Source of the DNA: Lysobacter capsici
GTDB taxonomy: Bacteria > Pseudomonadota > Gammaproteobacteria > Xanthomonadales > Xanthomonadaceae
Direction of reading: 5' to 3'
DNA length: 64,000 bases
NCBI RefSeq assembly: GCF_018732085.1
Contig: NZ_CP076103.1
Span: forward strand, 4,154,001-4,218,000
Position numbers and translations under genes: made by a program. Below are positions 50,243 through 59,694 of the stretch, one piece after another. Numbering within the stretch: the first letter of the stretch is position 1; each line of letters begins with the position of its first letter. Under the pieces are notes generated by a model that was not told where the DNA came from, ran no database searches, and saw nothing but the letters and a program-made list of their open reading frames with translations.

Positions 50243-51049
50243 TCAACGAGCCGGGACTTCGATCTGGACCCAACGCACAGGCAGTTCGGGGTGCGCCGCG
50301 ACCAGTCGCTGGATCGCGGCGGTGGCATCGCCGCACTGCGCGCAACCGGGTGTCAGGAACTGCAAAAACAGCAGCCCTCCGGGCGGCGCGCGCATGGGCT
50401 CGGCGTGCGGAAGCAGCCGGCCTATTTCGCACTGACCCAGCCATGGAACTCGGTAAAACTGCCGATCGACCACCTCGCCCCAATACGCCTCATCGCGCAG
50501 GCGCTCGAAGGTGGGGTCGTCCGACCACCACGTATTTTCTGCAACCGGCTCGGTGATGTGCTCGCCGCCGGCCCCGAAAATATACAGGGGCGGTACCGAC
50601 CGGTCCTTGCCGGGCGATAACGACGCCACCAGCCTGACAGCGTAGGGGTCGTCCGACCACCACGTATTTTCTGCAACCCTGGCTCGGAGTGATGTGCTCC
50701 CGCCGCCCCTGGCCCCCCCGGGCCCACCCCACCCCCCCCCGACAGAAAAATTTAAACCCAAAAGGGGTGGTCCGGGGGTGGGGGGTACCGACCGGTCCTT
50801 GCCGGGCGATAACGACGCCACCAGCCTGACAGCGCGTCCCGGGGCGCCCGGACCATGCGTCGCGGGACCGGCCGTATCCAGGGCGGCCGGGGTCGCCGGA
50901 TCGCCCGGAACACCCGAGCAACCCGCCAGCCAGGCCTTGTCGGCGGCCTTCGGATTCGACGCACAGGCCGCCAACAGGCATACGGCCCCGGCGGCGACCA
51001 TGGCCCACAGGACATTCGCGAATCGACCTGCCCGGATTGTTTTTCGCAT
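50243..51049 (-). CDS. CxxC-containing lipoprotein, internally corrupted by a duplication
   Basis: 268 residues as read. A lipoprotein signal ends CLLAAC (about residue 29). The C-terminal part has LTPGCAQCGDAT, a CxxC that could be a redox or metal site. The middle repeats RLVASLSPGKDRSVPP and VAENTWWSDDP twice, with a G/P-rich low-complexity stretch between. On DNA this is a second, error-rich copy (about 50646-50837) of 50514-50645. Without it the protein would be ~204 residues. The duplication keeps the frame (192 bases). It starts 4 bases after the DUF488 gene's stop. Function unknown. Confidence 0.6.
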   Translation of the reverse strand: MRKTIRAGRFANVLWAMVAAGAVCLLAACASNPKAADKAWLAGCSGVPGDPATPAALDTAGPATHGPGAPGRAVRLVASLSPGKDRSVPPTPGPPLLGLNFSVGGGWGGPGGARGGGSTSLRARVAENTWWSDDPYAVRLVASLSPGKDRSVPPLYIFGAGGEHITEPVAENTWWSDDPTFERLRDEAYWGEVVDRQFYRVPWLGQCEIGRLLPHAEPMRAPPGGLLFLQFLTPGCAQCGDATAAIQRLVAAHPELPVRWVQIEVPAR

Positions 51050-51053
51050 CGGC

Positions 51054-51458
51054 TTAATCCTCGCTCGCGCAGGCCGCGAATTGTGCGCCCCGGCCCTGCA
51101 GCAGTTCGCGCAGGATCGAACGGTGGCAATGCGATTCGTCCTGGCAATAGCAGCCGACCGAGAAATCGCTGTGATGCGACAGCGTCGCCAGCAGTTCGAT
51201 CGCATGACTGGCGTCGGGCGCGGCCATCTCGGCCCTGTACTTGCGCGCGAATGCGTTCCACTGCGCCGGCGTCTGCGCGGCCTGCGCCTGCTTCATCGTT
51301 TCCAGGCTCGGCGCGAGGTTGGGAAACCACACGTCGTACCAGTCCCGCGAAGCGAACTCGGCCTTCGGCACGCCGCGCGGCGGCCGCCGTACGGTACCGA
51401 TGCGGATGCCTTCGCCGGCGGCGCGCGGGCTGCCGAGTCTGACGATGCGAATGGCCAT
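51054..51458 (-). CDS. DUF488 family protein
   Basis: 134 residues from Met 51458, with AAGGAG eight bases upstream. The DUF488 pattern is clear: IRIVRLGSPRAAGEGIRIGT, SRDWYDVWFPNLAPS and the C-terminal GCYCQDESHCHRSILRELL. The family is common in bacteria and of unknown function. It shares a transcript with the downstream lipoprotein. Confidence 0.85.
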   Translation of the reverse strand: MAIRIVRLGSPRAAGEGIRIGTVRRPPRGVPKAEFASRDWYDVWFPNLAPSLETMKQAQAAQTPAQWNAFARKYRAEMAAPDASHAIELLATLSHHSDFSVGCYCQDESHCHRSILRELLQGRGAQFAACASED

Positions 51459-51522
51459 GGCATGACTCCTTGAGGTCGGCGCGAACGATGGACGATACAT
51501 ACGGCCAGCAAGTCAGGCCGCG

Positions 51523-52215
51523 TCAGGCGTTGCCGCGACGCTGCCAGTGAAACGGTTCGATCGCAAGGCGGGTGTCGATATCGCCGGACCACTGCGTCTG
51601 CAGTCCCGCTTCCCGAAGCGAGCGCTGGACGATCTCGGCCACGGCAAGCGACTGCGCAGCTTCACCGTCGAAAGCGCCGAACGCCAGATACAGCCGCTGC
51701 GTTTCCAACACCGCCTCCACGTCTTGCTGATGATAAAAACACCAGCCCACGAACTCAGGCGCATCGATCTCGGCGTCGTGGAGGGCTTGGCTTACATCGC
51801 AAAGCCCGTCCTGCATCGTGTAGCCGGCATTGTGCAGGGCGATCACACCGCGCCCGGTCAAGGCGACGAACGCCATCGCGAGGCGATCGTTGTCGGTGGT
51901 GGCCGGCCATTGCCGCTCGGCGTCGCGCTTGCGCCGCATCTGCTCGCCGATCCGCGCACGCAGCCAGTCGCGGTCGAGGTCGTGCTCCCAATCCCATGCT
52001 TCGACGATATGTTCGAAGATCTCGCTTTTTTTCTCGAAGCCACCCCAGACCAGGGCGTCGATCCGCGCTTGAGTCAACGCGAGCACCTCTTCGCCGGACA
52101 CCTGCGTGCCGACTTCACCGGGCGAAGGCTTCAACCCGGCCGGCACCGGTTCGTCCAGCGCGGACTCGGCCGACGGATGCGAGAAAATCGATAGCAGCCG
52201 CTTCCAGATCGTCAT
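51523..52215 (-). CDS. DUF6891-like protein
   Basis: 230 residues, no signal peptide. Contains RVIALHNAGYTMQDG-like GVIALHNAGYTMQDGLCDVS and later FVGWCFYHQQDVEAVLE, which resemble the DUF6891 family. Function unknown. It begins at 52215; a possible upstream Met lies outside the conserved part. The family name is from memory of the motif and less certain than the gene itself. Confidence 0.62.
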   Translation of the reverse strand: MTIWKRLLSIFSHPSAESALDEPVPAGLKPSPGEVGTQVSGEEVLALTQARIDALVWGGFEKKSEIFEHIVEAWDWEHDLDRDWLRARIGEQMRRKRDAERQWPATTDNDRLAMAFVALTGRGVIALHNAGYTMQDGLCDVSQALHDAEIDAPEFVGWCFYHQQDVEAVLETQRLYLAFGAFDGEAAQSLAVAEIVQRSLREAGLQTQWSGDIDTRLAIEPFHWQRRGNA

Positions 52216-52309
52216 GTCGCGGACCCTTGGGATGTCAGTAGAACCCTGCCCTATCCGCGTACCGGATGGCGAACTCATTGGCGACACCGGCGCCTCGGAC
52301 GCGTGACTG

Positions 52310-52786
52310 CTACATCCGCCGAGCCAGAATCACCCGCGCCTGTTCCAGCAATCGCGCCGACGGACGCGCCGGATCGGGCGCCTTGATCATGCCGAACAGG
52401 TTGCGGCCCAGTTGCACCGGCGTGATGATCAGTCCCCACGGGATCCCCCACCATCCCGCCAGCAGGCTGATGGTGAAATCGCCCGCCTGCGCCTTGATGC
52501 CGCACTTGCGGCAGGAAATTCTCGGCGAACTCCTCCAGCTCGAGAACACCAGCGCCGACCACACCTGATGCGAGACGTGGATATCCACCGGCCCGCCGCC
52601 GTTGCATTGGGGACACGGGCCGCCATGGATCTTCGCGGCGAACATCATCGCCTCCGAATCGGGCACCTGGGCCGCCTGCGAAAAGATGCGTCCGTTCTGG
52701 GCGCAGCGATCGCTGCAAAAACGCAGATTGCCGACCTGCTTGCCCCCGAACAGGACCGTGCTTCCACACGTGCCGCACGCTGCCAT
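52310..52786 (-). CDS. Zinc-ribbon membrane protein
   Basis: 158 residues from Met 52786, preceded by AGGGGG. Two pairs of zinc-ribbon Cys are seen: CGTCGS with CSDRC near the start, and CPQCNGG; a third CRKCGIK follows. A hydrophobic segment (FTISLLAGWWGIPWGLIITPV) near 110-130 may cross or dip into the membrane. Function unknown. Confidence 0.68.
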   Translation of the reverse strand: MAACGTCGSTVLFGGKQVGNLRFCSDRCAQNGRIFSQAAQVPDSEAMMFAAKIHGGPCPQCNGGGPVDIHVSHQVWSALVFSSWRSSPRISCRKCGIKAQAGDFTISLLAGWWGIPWGLIITPVQLGRNLFGMIKAPDPARPSARLLEQARVILARRM

Positions 52787-53024
52787 ACCGCCCCCTGAAA
52801 AGTGAATTCGTCGAATGCGTCCGGCTAGAGCGCCGCGCCCCCCGCGCGACGCTCCGCACGTCATGGTGCGGCCGCAGGTCACAGTTTATCGCCGCCACGC
52901 GAACTTCCAATGCCGGCGACTGGGCGCGAATCGCCATCCGGACGAGGCAATCCGCGGCGACGCGAACGATTGCGGATACCCGAGCGATGTCCCCCGTCGG
53001 CAGTGATCGCGCGGCCGCCGATGC

Positions 53025-53735
53025 CTACTCGATCACCCCGAGGATGGGCCCGAGCCTGGAGCGGGCGTCGTACCGCTTCAGCTCGGGCGCATACAGGCTC
53101 GACACGGTGCCATCCAGGTACAAGGCATCGGCGCAATGCAGGGTGTCGCGAAAATAAGCGGCGAATTCGTACAGATTGACCGCCGTGTCGCTGATCACCA
53201 GCAACACGATCCCGTCTTTGACCGCGATGCCGTTGCGGATATGCCGCGATTTCGATTGCGGATCGAAACCGGGGTGGATGCGGCCGTCCTGCAACAGCAA
53301 CGGGCCGGACTGGGTTGCCAGGCGCACGCCCTTGGACAGCGCGGGATAACGCGAGGATTCCACCACCCGCGCACCGCTGTCGGACAGCAGGAACACGCCG
53401 TTGGGCTTGAGATAGAAATTGCCTTCGCCGTCGCGCAGATTGAGCGGCGCCAGCTGCCTGCCGTCGGCGACGAACAGGCCGACCGGCGAATAATCGGGCT
53501 CGTACATGCCGGCATTCATCGCGTAACGCAGGCGTTGGCCGCGCGCGGCCAGCCAACTTTGCAGGCGCGCGGCACTGTGCAGCGGCCGATCGTGTTCGTC
53601 GCGCAGATACAGCGCCAAGGCCTGCGTGCGCGGATCGACCCGCACCACGGTATAGCGCGGCTCGCGCGCCAGCGCCGATGCGCCGATCAGCCACCCCAGC
53701 AACAGGCACAGCGCGGGTCCGAGGCGATGGCTCAC
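53025..53735 (-). CDS. Exported phosphodiester glycosidase-like (DUF2233/NAGPA) protein
   Basis: 236 residues from a GTG at 53735 preceded by AGGAG. Signal peptide LCLLLGWLIGASALA ends near residue 23. The family features are AMNAGMYEPDYSPVGLFVADG (~72-92), GNFYLKPNGVFLL, ATQSGPLLL, SRHIRNGIAVKDG and DALYLDGTVSSLY. The human relative uncovers mannose 6-phosphate; bacterial members are thought to act on cell-envelope or secreted glycans. Substrate unknown. Confidence 0.8.
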   Translation of the reverse strand: MSHRLGPALCLLLGWLIGASALAREPRYTVVRVDPRTQALALYLRDEHDRPLHSAARLQSWLAARGQRLRYAMNAGMYEPDYSPVGLFVADGRQLAPLNLRDGEGNFYLKPNGVFLLSDSGARVVESSRYPALSKGVRLATQSGPLLLQDGRIHPGFDPQSKSRHIRNGIAVKDGIVLLVISDTAVNLYEFAAYFRDTLHCADALYLDGTVSSLYAPELKRYDARSRLGPILGVIE

Positions 53736-53883
53736 AGGCAGACTCCTGTCCGATTGGCGGCGGCCGATGCGGCAGCCCGCCTTGCTCGGGGCAAACGTAG
53801 CAGGTCGCGACACCCGCCGACCCGCCCGAGCGCCAGTGGGTTAGCGGCGGCGATGGCGAAAGGCGCCGGTTAAATCGCGCCCA

Positions 53884-53910
53884 TAAAAATGCCCCGGCGA
53901 ACCGGGGCAC
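53884..53910 (-). terminator. Terminator of the small Lys/Ala-rich protein gene
   Basis: TGCCCCGG and CCGGGGCA form an eight-pair stem with a CGAA loop; on the minus strand a T-rich ATTTTTATGG tract follows. It is 33 bases past the stop of the gene at 53943-54167. Confidence 0.8.
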
Positions 53911-53942
53911 TTGCGAATATGCGAGACGACGCCGGCGAAGGC

Positions 53943-54167
53943 TTACTTATCGCCTTCTTCCTCCGGCTCCACGCCGCGGTCGCCGGACTTCTTCTTTTCC
54001 GCGTCGGCCTTCTTCTTGGCCTCGGCCTTCTTCGCGTCCTCGGCCTTCTTGGCGTCTTCGGCCTTCTTGTCGGCCTGCGGGTCCTGCTGGGCGAACGCGG
54101 CGGGCGCGATCAGCACGGTCAGGGCGGCGGCAACGACGGCGGGCAGCAACAGCGAGCGAATCTTCAT
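53943..54167 (-). CDS. Small secreted Lys/Ala/Glu-rich repeat protein
   Basis: 74 residues. A signal peptide (PAVVAAALTVLIAPAAFA) is followed by a highly charged, probably helical stretch with repeated KKAEDAKKAE, then a Lys/Glu/Gly tail. Likely a periplasmic charged helix or disordered peptide. It has its own terminator. The function is not known. Confidence 0.72.
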   Translation of the reverse strand: MKIRSLLLPAVVAAALTVLIAPAAFAQQDPQADKKAEDAKKAEDAKKAEAKKKADAEKKKSGDRGVEPEEEGDK

Positions 54168-54396
54168 GGTGGACTCCTGACAAGTGAAACCGGCGCCGGG
54201 CCGGCGCGGGACGCGCCTGGCCCTGGTGGGGCGGTCGGGACAGGCAGCGCCTGCATCGACGCCGCGAACCCTAGCCCCGCCACCCTCGCTGCGGCCTGAA
54301 CGAGGGGGTCCGGTCGGCCGGGGCGCCGCGGACCTGCTGGGATATGAGGCTGAGTGCGCGCGACTTCAACGATGCCGGCGCCGCAAGGGCCGCGCC

Positions 54397-54807
54397 TCAA
54401 TAGCGCGCGCCGAACATCCCCGTCACCGACTGCATGGCAGTCCGCCAGCGTCCCAGCAGGGCGTCGTCGGCCTGCTCGTCGTATTCGCGCACCGCCAGCA
54501 GCAGGCTGTTGATCCAGTACGGGTACAGCCCCGGTGCGACCGGGGTACGGCCGCGCCGGCAGTGCGCGTCGGCCATTTCCTCGCAGGTCCGCCGCACCAC
54601 CGCGCTGCCGGCGGCGTGGAAGATCGCCACGCTGATGCCGCGGCGCAGCGCCAGCCGCTGTTTCTGGAAATCGGTGCGTTCGAACAGCGGCGCCACGTCC
54701 GGGTGGCTGGCCATGAAAATCTCGTAGAACCGTTCGATGAAGCCCTTGCGGACCAGACAGCGTCCGTAGCTTTGCTGCAAATCGTCGTAGGTATCCTGGA
54801 CCGGCAC
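54397..54807 (-). CDS. Single-domain globin
   Basis: 136 residues from a GTG at 54807 preceded by GGAGG. The 3-on-3 globin fold is shown by RKGFIERFYEIFMASHPDVAPLFERTDFQKQ (helix B-C/D region, with Phe42 as a likely CD1) and a C-terminal HCRRGRTPVAPGLYPYWINSLLLAVRE, with His82 in the proximal position. It probably binds heme and oxygen or nitric oxide. No fused reductase or sensor domain is present. The specific subgroup is uncertain. Confidence 0.75.
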   Translation of the reverse strand: MPVQDTYDDLQQSYGRCLVRKGFIERFYEIFMASHPDVAPLFERTDFQKQRLALRRGISVAIFHAAGSAVVRRTCEEMADAHCRRGRTPVAPGLYPYWINSLLLAVREYDEQADDALLGRWRTAMQSVTGMFGARY

Positions 54808-55236
54808 GGTGCCTCCTGCATGGGTAAACGGCGCGCAGGATGCCTGCGCCGGATCAGGTCCGGGCATGCCGAAAACCGCCGTTGGATCGCACGCGTGGGC
54901 CTCGCCGCGACCGGCCGGGCGGCGCGTTGGCGCCACGTTCGCGCCGTGCGCCGCCGATTTCGACCTGCCTGAACGACGATCGCCGCAAGAGCCCGGCCGC
55001 GTCGCCGAAACCCGTGCGACGATCGGACGCAGCCCGGCCAGGCCCACTGGGCGGCCCTCAGCACGACGAGCACCGCGCGCCGCGGCACCCGCGACGCCCG
55101 CCGGCGCAAGGGTCGCAGCCGGCGAGACGCCGACCCGGCACGCTTTTCCTTCGCCCATCGCCCCGGCCGGCTTGACCACCTAGCCCGCCGTCTTCATCCT
55201 CGCCGCTCCGAACCCCACGGCCAGACCCAACAGTTA
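54808..55236. other. 429 bp intergenic region with no recognised element
   Basis: GC-rich DNA between the globin gene and parE. It should carry divergent promoters. No repeat of the families described above and no RNA gene were seen. Confidence 0.55.
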
Positions 55237-57156
55237 ATGAGCAGTCGCTATAACGCCGCCGACATCGAAGTCCTTTCCGGCCTGGACCCGGTCAAACGCC
55301 GCCCGGGCATGTACACCGACACCAGCCGGCCGAACCACCTGGCCCAGGAAGTCATCGACAACTCGGTCGACGAGGCCCTGGCCGGCCACGCCCGCAGCAT
55401 CGAGGTGATCCTGCACGCCGACGGCAGCTGCGAGGTCTCCGACGACGGCCGCGGCATGCCGGTCGACATCCACCCGGAGGAGAAAGTCCCCGGCGTGGAG
55501 CTGATCCTGACCCGCCTGCACGCCGGCGGTAAGTTCAGCAACAAGAACTACACCTTCTCCGGCGGCCTGCACGGCGTCGGCGTCAGCGTGGTCAACGCGC
55601 TGTCCAAGCTGGTCGAAGTGCACATCAAGCGCGACGGCAACGAATACCGCATGACCTTCAACAACGGCGACCGCGCCACCCCGTTGGAAGTGGTCGGCAG
55701 CGTCGGCAAGAAGAACACCGGCACCCGCGTGCGCTTCTGGCCCGACGGCAAGTACTTCGACACGAACAAGTTCAACCTGCGCTCGATCAAGCACATCCTG
55801 CGCGCCAAGGCGGTGCTGTGCCCCGGCCTCAACGTCAAGCTGTTCGACGAAGCCACCGGCGAACGCACCGAGTGGTATTACGAGGACGGCCTGCGCGACT
55901 ACCTGTCGAGCGAATTGCGCGACGGCCAGCCACAACGCGAACTGCTGCCGCCGGACCTGTTCGTCGGCCAGCTCAAGAAAGAAAACGAAGTGGCCGACTG
56001 GGCCGTGGCCTGGGTGCCGGACGGCGAGCTGACCCAGGAAAGCTACGTCAACCTGATCCCGACCGCCCAGCACGGCACCCACGTCAACGGCCTGCGCACC
56101 GGCTTCACCGACGCGCTGCGCGAGTTCTGCGACTTCCGCAACCTGCTGCCGCGCGGCGTCAAGCTGGCGCCGGAAGACGTGTGGGACCGGGTCGCCTTCG
56201 TGCTCAGCATCAAGATGACCGACCCGCAGTTCAGCGGCCAGACCAAGGAACGCCTGTCCTCGCGCCAGGCCGCCGGTTTCGTCGAAGGCGCCGCGCACGA
56301 CGCGTTCTCGCTGTGGCTCAACCAGCACACCGAACTGGGCGAGAAGATCGCGCAGCTGGCGATCGAGCGCGCCGCAGCGCGCCTGAAGACCGAAAAGCAG
56401 ATCACCCGCAAGAAGATCACCCAGGGCCCGGCCCTGCCCGGCAAGCTCGCCGACTGCTCCTCGCAGGATCTGTCGCGCACCGAGCTGTTCCTGGTGGAAG
56501 GCGACTCGGCCGGCGGCAGCGCGCGGCAGGCGCGCGACAAGGATTTCCAGGCGATCCTGCCGCTGCGCGGCAAGATCCTCAACACCTGGGAAGTCGCTTC
56601 GGGCAGCGTGCTGGGTTCGCAGGAAGTGCACGACCTCGCGGTCGCGATCGGCTGCGATCCGGGCAAGGAAGACATCGGCGGCCTGCGCTACGGCAAGGTG
56701 GTGATCCTGGCCGACGCCGACTCCGACGGCCTGCATATCGCGACCTTGCTCAGCGCCTTGTTCCTGCGCCACTTCCCGGCGCTGGTCGCGGCCGGCCACA
56801 TCTTCGTGGCGATGCCGCCGCTGTTCCGCGTCGACGTGGGCAAGACCGTGTTCTACGCGCTCGACGAAGAGGAAAAACGCATCCTGCTGGAAAAGATCGA
56901 GCGCGAGAAAGGCGATCGCAAGAAGGGCCTGAGCGGCGCGGTCAACGTCACCCGCTTCAAGGGCCTGGGCGAGATGAACGCCTCGCAGCTGCGCGAGTCG
57001 ACCATCCACCCCGACACCCGCCGGCTGGTCCAGCTGACCATCGACGACAACGCCCAGACCCACTCGCTGATGGACATGCTGCTGGCCAAGAAGCGCGCCA
57101 GCGACCGCAAGGCGTGGCTGGAAACGAAGGGCGATCTGGCGACATTGGAAGTCTGA
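55237..57156 (+). CDS. parE: DNA topoisomerase IV subunit B
   Basis: 639 residues (E. coli 630). GHKL ATPase motifs: EVIDNSVDEAL (~38), DDGRGMPVD (~68), GGLHGVGVSVVNALS (~109). TOPRIM motifs: LVEGDSAGGSARQARD (~418) and LADADSDGLHIATLL (~490). With ParC it decatenates daughter chromosomes and relaxes supercoils. The start at 55237 (MSSRYNAADIEVLSGLDPV) is the standard one. No parC in the window. ParE rather than GyrB is indicated by the length and lack of the GyrB insert. Confidence 0.95.
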   Translation: MSSRYNAADIEVLSGLDPVKRRPGMYTDTSRPNHLAQEVIDNSVDEALAGHARSIEVILHADGSCEVSDDGRGMPVDIHPEEKVPGVELILTRLHAGGKFSNKNYTFSGGLHGVGVSVVNALSKLVEVHIKRDGNEYRMTFNNGDRATPLEVVGSVGKKNTGTRVRFWPDGKYFDTNKFNLRSIKHILRAKAVLCPGLNVKLFDEATGERTEWYYEDGLRDYLSSELRDGQPQRELLPPDLFVGQLKKENEVADWAVAWVPDGELTQESYVNLIPTAQHGTHVNGLRTGFTDALREFCDFRNLLPRGVKLAPEDVWDRVAFVLSIKMTDPQFSGQTKERLSSRQAAGFVEGAAHDAFSLWLNQHTELGEKIAQLAIERAAARLKTEKQITRKKITQGPALPGKLADCSSQDLSRTELFLVEGDSAGGSARQARDKDFQAILPLRGKILNTWEVASGSVLGSQEVHDLAVAIGCDPGKEDIGGLRYGKVVILADADSDGLHIATLLSALFLRHFPALVAAGHIFVAMPPLFRVDVGKTVFYALDEEEKRILLEKIEREKGDRKKGLSGAVNVTRFKGLGEMNASQLRESTIHPDTRRLVQLTIDDNAQTHSLMDMLLAKKRASDRKAWLETKGDLATLEV

Positions 57157-57473
57157 CCGATGCACGGACGCGCACGGGCTTTGCGAGCCGTGCCGCGTCC
57201 ATCGGCCTGAGCGCGCCGACGATTACGACATGGCGCCCCGCCCCGTCGCCGACGCCATGACTCACTCCCCGCGAAGGTATCGCGGCATCACGCCGACGCG
57301 ATGTTGCCGCCGGTAAGCCAACGCGCCGTCTTAGCGAGTGATTCGGCGATACGCGATCGTGTTCGGCGGTCGAGAGCTCTCTCTACCGCCCGTAAATCCA
57401 GCTTGCAGCACATTGCAGTCGAGTCGGCGGCGCTGCTGCTTATTCTCAATCAGATTGATAAGGACATTGCATC
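57157..57473. other. 317 bp intergenic region upstream of the GH5 gene
   Basis: No gene recognised. The last ~80 bases are relatively AT-rich and probably include the promoter of the downstream gene; a likely ribosome binding site is AAGGA at 57460-57464. Confidence 0.5.
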
Positions 57474-58634
57474 ATGCATCTGAAGTTCGCCCTGCCGCTG
57501 CTGTTGCTGGCGGCCAATCTCGCTCACGCCCAGACCACCGCCGACGACCTGCTGCAGGCGCCCGCCGGGCTCGGCCAGATGACCCGCCAGGACGGCCAAT
57601 GGGTTCGGCTGAAAGGCCTCAATTACAACCTCATCCAGCACACCCACAAGCGCCCGGTCGACCTCAAGCAGCTCGATCGCTACAAGTCGTGGGGCTTCAA
57701 TTTCGTCCGCTTTCCGATCAACTGGAATTTTCTCGAACCCACCCCAGGCAACATCGACTGGAGCTATGTGGCCGAAATCGAAACCCTGGTCGCCGAAGCC
57801 GACAAGCGCCAGATGTGGGTGCTGATTTCGATGCATCAGTGGAACACCTCGCAATGCTTCCAAAGCGACTGGGGCAGCGGCTTTCCGGGATGGTTCGTCG
57901 AGGACATGCTGGCCGGCGCGTGCACCTCGTCCAACCAGCCCGAGTTCTGGGATGCGTTCTGGAGCAATCAGACCGTCAGCGCAGGCCCGCACGCCGGCCA
58001 GAAAGCCTGGGACGTCTATTCGGATGCCTGGCGCACGGTGGCCTGGCGCTTGCGCAACTATCACAACCTCGCCGGCTGGGACGTCATCAATGAGCCACAC
58101 CCCGGCCGCACGATCGGTTCGGGGCAGCTCAACAGCGCGATCCTCCCGCAGTTCTACCAGTACGTGGGCACGCGCATCCGCTGGTCCGACCGTCGCGACC
58201 TGGACAACAAGAGCCACATGCTGTTCGTCGAGGGCGATGTGGGCACGGTGCGGCCGGAACTCGCCAAGCCCGACCTGACCAATTTCGTGCTGACGCCGCA
58301 TTTCTATCCGCAAGCCGATCAGGGAGCCGGAGCGGTCGCTTACAACAATCGCGATTGCGCCGGCCTGGTCGCGGTGATCCAGCCGCTACTGGACAAGGCT
58401 GGCGCCTGGGGCGTGCCGATGGTGATGGGCGAGTTCGGCGCCGATGTCGTCCAGGACGGCAACAAGGCGCTGTCGCTGGCCAAGCACACCTCGCGCATCG
58501 TCAGCGCCAATGGGCAGAGCTGGGCCTGGTGGCCGTTCGAGGACTATGCGGTCGAAGATCTCCCGTACCGTCCCGAAGTCGCCGAACTGCAGAACAATCT
58601 GCTGGTGTTCAGCGGCGACAAGTGCGTTCCCTGA
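57474..58634 (+). CDS. Secreted glycoside hydrolase family 5 enzyme
   Basis: 386 residues. Signal peptide ends ANLAHA (residue ~19). The GH5 (beta/alpha)8 motifs are RFPINW (79-84), LISMHQWN (118-124), WDVINEPHPG with acid/base Glu207, TPHFYP (274-279) and VMGEFGA with nucleophile Glu320. It hydrolyses a beta-glucan, mannan, glycosylceramide or similar; the subfamily was not determined. Six Cys in the mature chain fit an extracellular enzyme. Confidence 0.88.
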   Translation: MHLKFALPLLLLAANLAHAQTTADDLLQAPAGLGQMTRQDGQWVRLKGLNYNLIQHTHKRPVDLKQLDRYKSWGFNFVRFPINWNFLEPTPGNIDWSYVAEIETLVAEADKRQMWVLISMHQWNTSQCFQSDWGSGFPGWFVEDMLAGACTSSNQPEFWDAFWSNQTVSAGPHAGQKAWDVYSDAWRTVAWRLRNYHNLAGWDVINEPHPGRTIGSGQLNSAILPQFYQYVGTRIRWSDRRDLDNKSHMLFVEGDVGTVRPELAKPDLTNFVLTPHFYPQADQGAGAVAYNNRDCAGLVAVIQPLLDKAGAWGVPMVMGEFGADVVQDGNKALSLAKHTSRIVSANGQSWAWWPFEDYAVEDLPYRPEVAELQNNLLVFSGDKCVP

Positions 58635-58878
58635 AATAGCCAGCGGTCGTTCCAGGCCGGCGATTCCTACCATGCAACGGCCGACCCGCCTCGGGGCGGC
58701 CGTTGTCGGTAGCGCCGCGATTCGCACCGTCGCGCCGCGCGGCGCATAATCACGCGGCCCAGCGCGGCGATGCGGCAATGTTCCCGCATCGGTTCGGATT
58801 CACAGGAGATCGACATGACAGGACGCCACCCCGCCCACTCGTGGGCCGCACGCCCAGCCCCTCGCGAGGCCCGCCGCC

Positions 58879-59220
58879 ATGGTCACTGACAGCGAGGCGA
58901 TCCGACGCAAACCGCCGGTCGACACCGCCGGCCGCCTGTTCGGCGTGCTCGCCTGGTTCGCCCTGCTGCTCGGGCCGTTGCTGGCGTGGGCGATCGTGTT
59001 CGGCCTGACCCCGCAGAACCAGTGCGGCGACTGGAGCCTGCACTGCAGCGGCAAGGCGATCATGTACAGCGCGGCCAGCTGGCTGTTCGGCAGCCTGTTG
59101 GCGATCACCGCCTTGTTCCGCGGCGAGCGGCGCGGCATCGCGGTGCCGGCGCTGGTGCTCAACATGATTCCGCTGCTGGGGCTGGTCGCGGCGTATGTGC
59201 TGATCGCCAAGGGCGTATGA
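58879..59220 (+). CDS. Small integral-membrane protein
   Basis: 113 residues with three hydrophobic stretches (LAWFALLLGPLLAWAIVFGL, SAASWLFGSLLAITALF and VLNMIPLLGLVAAYVLIA). No motif recognised. It may run with the GH5 gene or independently. Confidence 0.65.
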   Translation: MVTDSEAIRRKPPVDTAGRLFGVLAWFALLLGPLLAWAIVFGLTPQNQCGDWSLHCSGKAIMYSAASWLFGSLLAITALFRGERRGIAVPALVLNMIPLLGLVAAYVLIAKGV

Positions 59221-59312
59221 CCGCGACGCCCTGCTGATTCACCTCGCAGCATCCGACGCGCCGACGACGCCCGCGAATCGGCGCCGGTTCCCCCCTCCGA
59301 GACGATCGCCGC

Positions 59313-59621
59313 ATGCCTGTCGTACACGGCCCCAATCATCTGGACGAATTCCTCGGCTCACTCGATCAAAGCCTGCAGGTGCAGGCCGCGACGCTCGGCG
59401 AAGCACTGGACGCGTACGAACGCGCATTCCGCGTGCGGATCGCGCCGGCGGTCGGGTACGACGGACGCTACTTCCTCTATCTCGACCTCGACAGCGGCGA
59501 CGAGCAGCAGATTGACATCCATGTGCAGCGCAGCGACGGCGAATTCTGCGCACGCCAGGACCGCGACCTGCCGCTGCAGGACGACGATGTGATTCTGCTG
59601 ATGGGCTTGATGGCCTGTTGA
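59313..59621 (+). CDS. Small acidic hypothetical protein
   Basis: 102 residues, no membrane segment or signal peptide, with an acidic middle (YDGRYFLYLDLDSGDEQQID) and a hydrophobic end (VILLMGLMAC). Unrecognised. It is convergent with the YcaQ-like gene. Confidence 0.55.
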   Translation: MPVVHGPNHLDEFLGSLDQSLQVQAATLGEALDAYERAFRVRIAPAVGYDGRYFLYLDLDSGDEQQIDIHVQRSDGEFCARQDRDLPLQDDDVILLMGLMAC

Positions 59622-59694
59622 TGCCGCGCGTGATGCCAGACGGCGCGCCGCAGCCGCGCTGATCCTCGCCCGCTGCGACGAACCTTCCGATCGC

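Noticed and set aside
55234..57165. A 643-codon open frame antisense to parE
   Set aside because: It is the shadow of parE in high-GC DNA: composition is low-complexity with many Gln/His/Arg/Ala and no motif, while the plus strand gives a perfect topoisomerase.
58677..58704. Terminator after the GH5 gene
   Set aside because: A GC hairpin is present (ACGGCCG/CGGCCGT) but no T tract follows on the plus strand, so it was not called.
59313..59621. MoaD/ThiS-like sulfur carrier
   Set aside because: Size is right but there is no C-terminal Gly-Gly; the protein ends in a hydrophobic Leu-Met-Ala-Cys.
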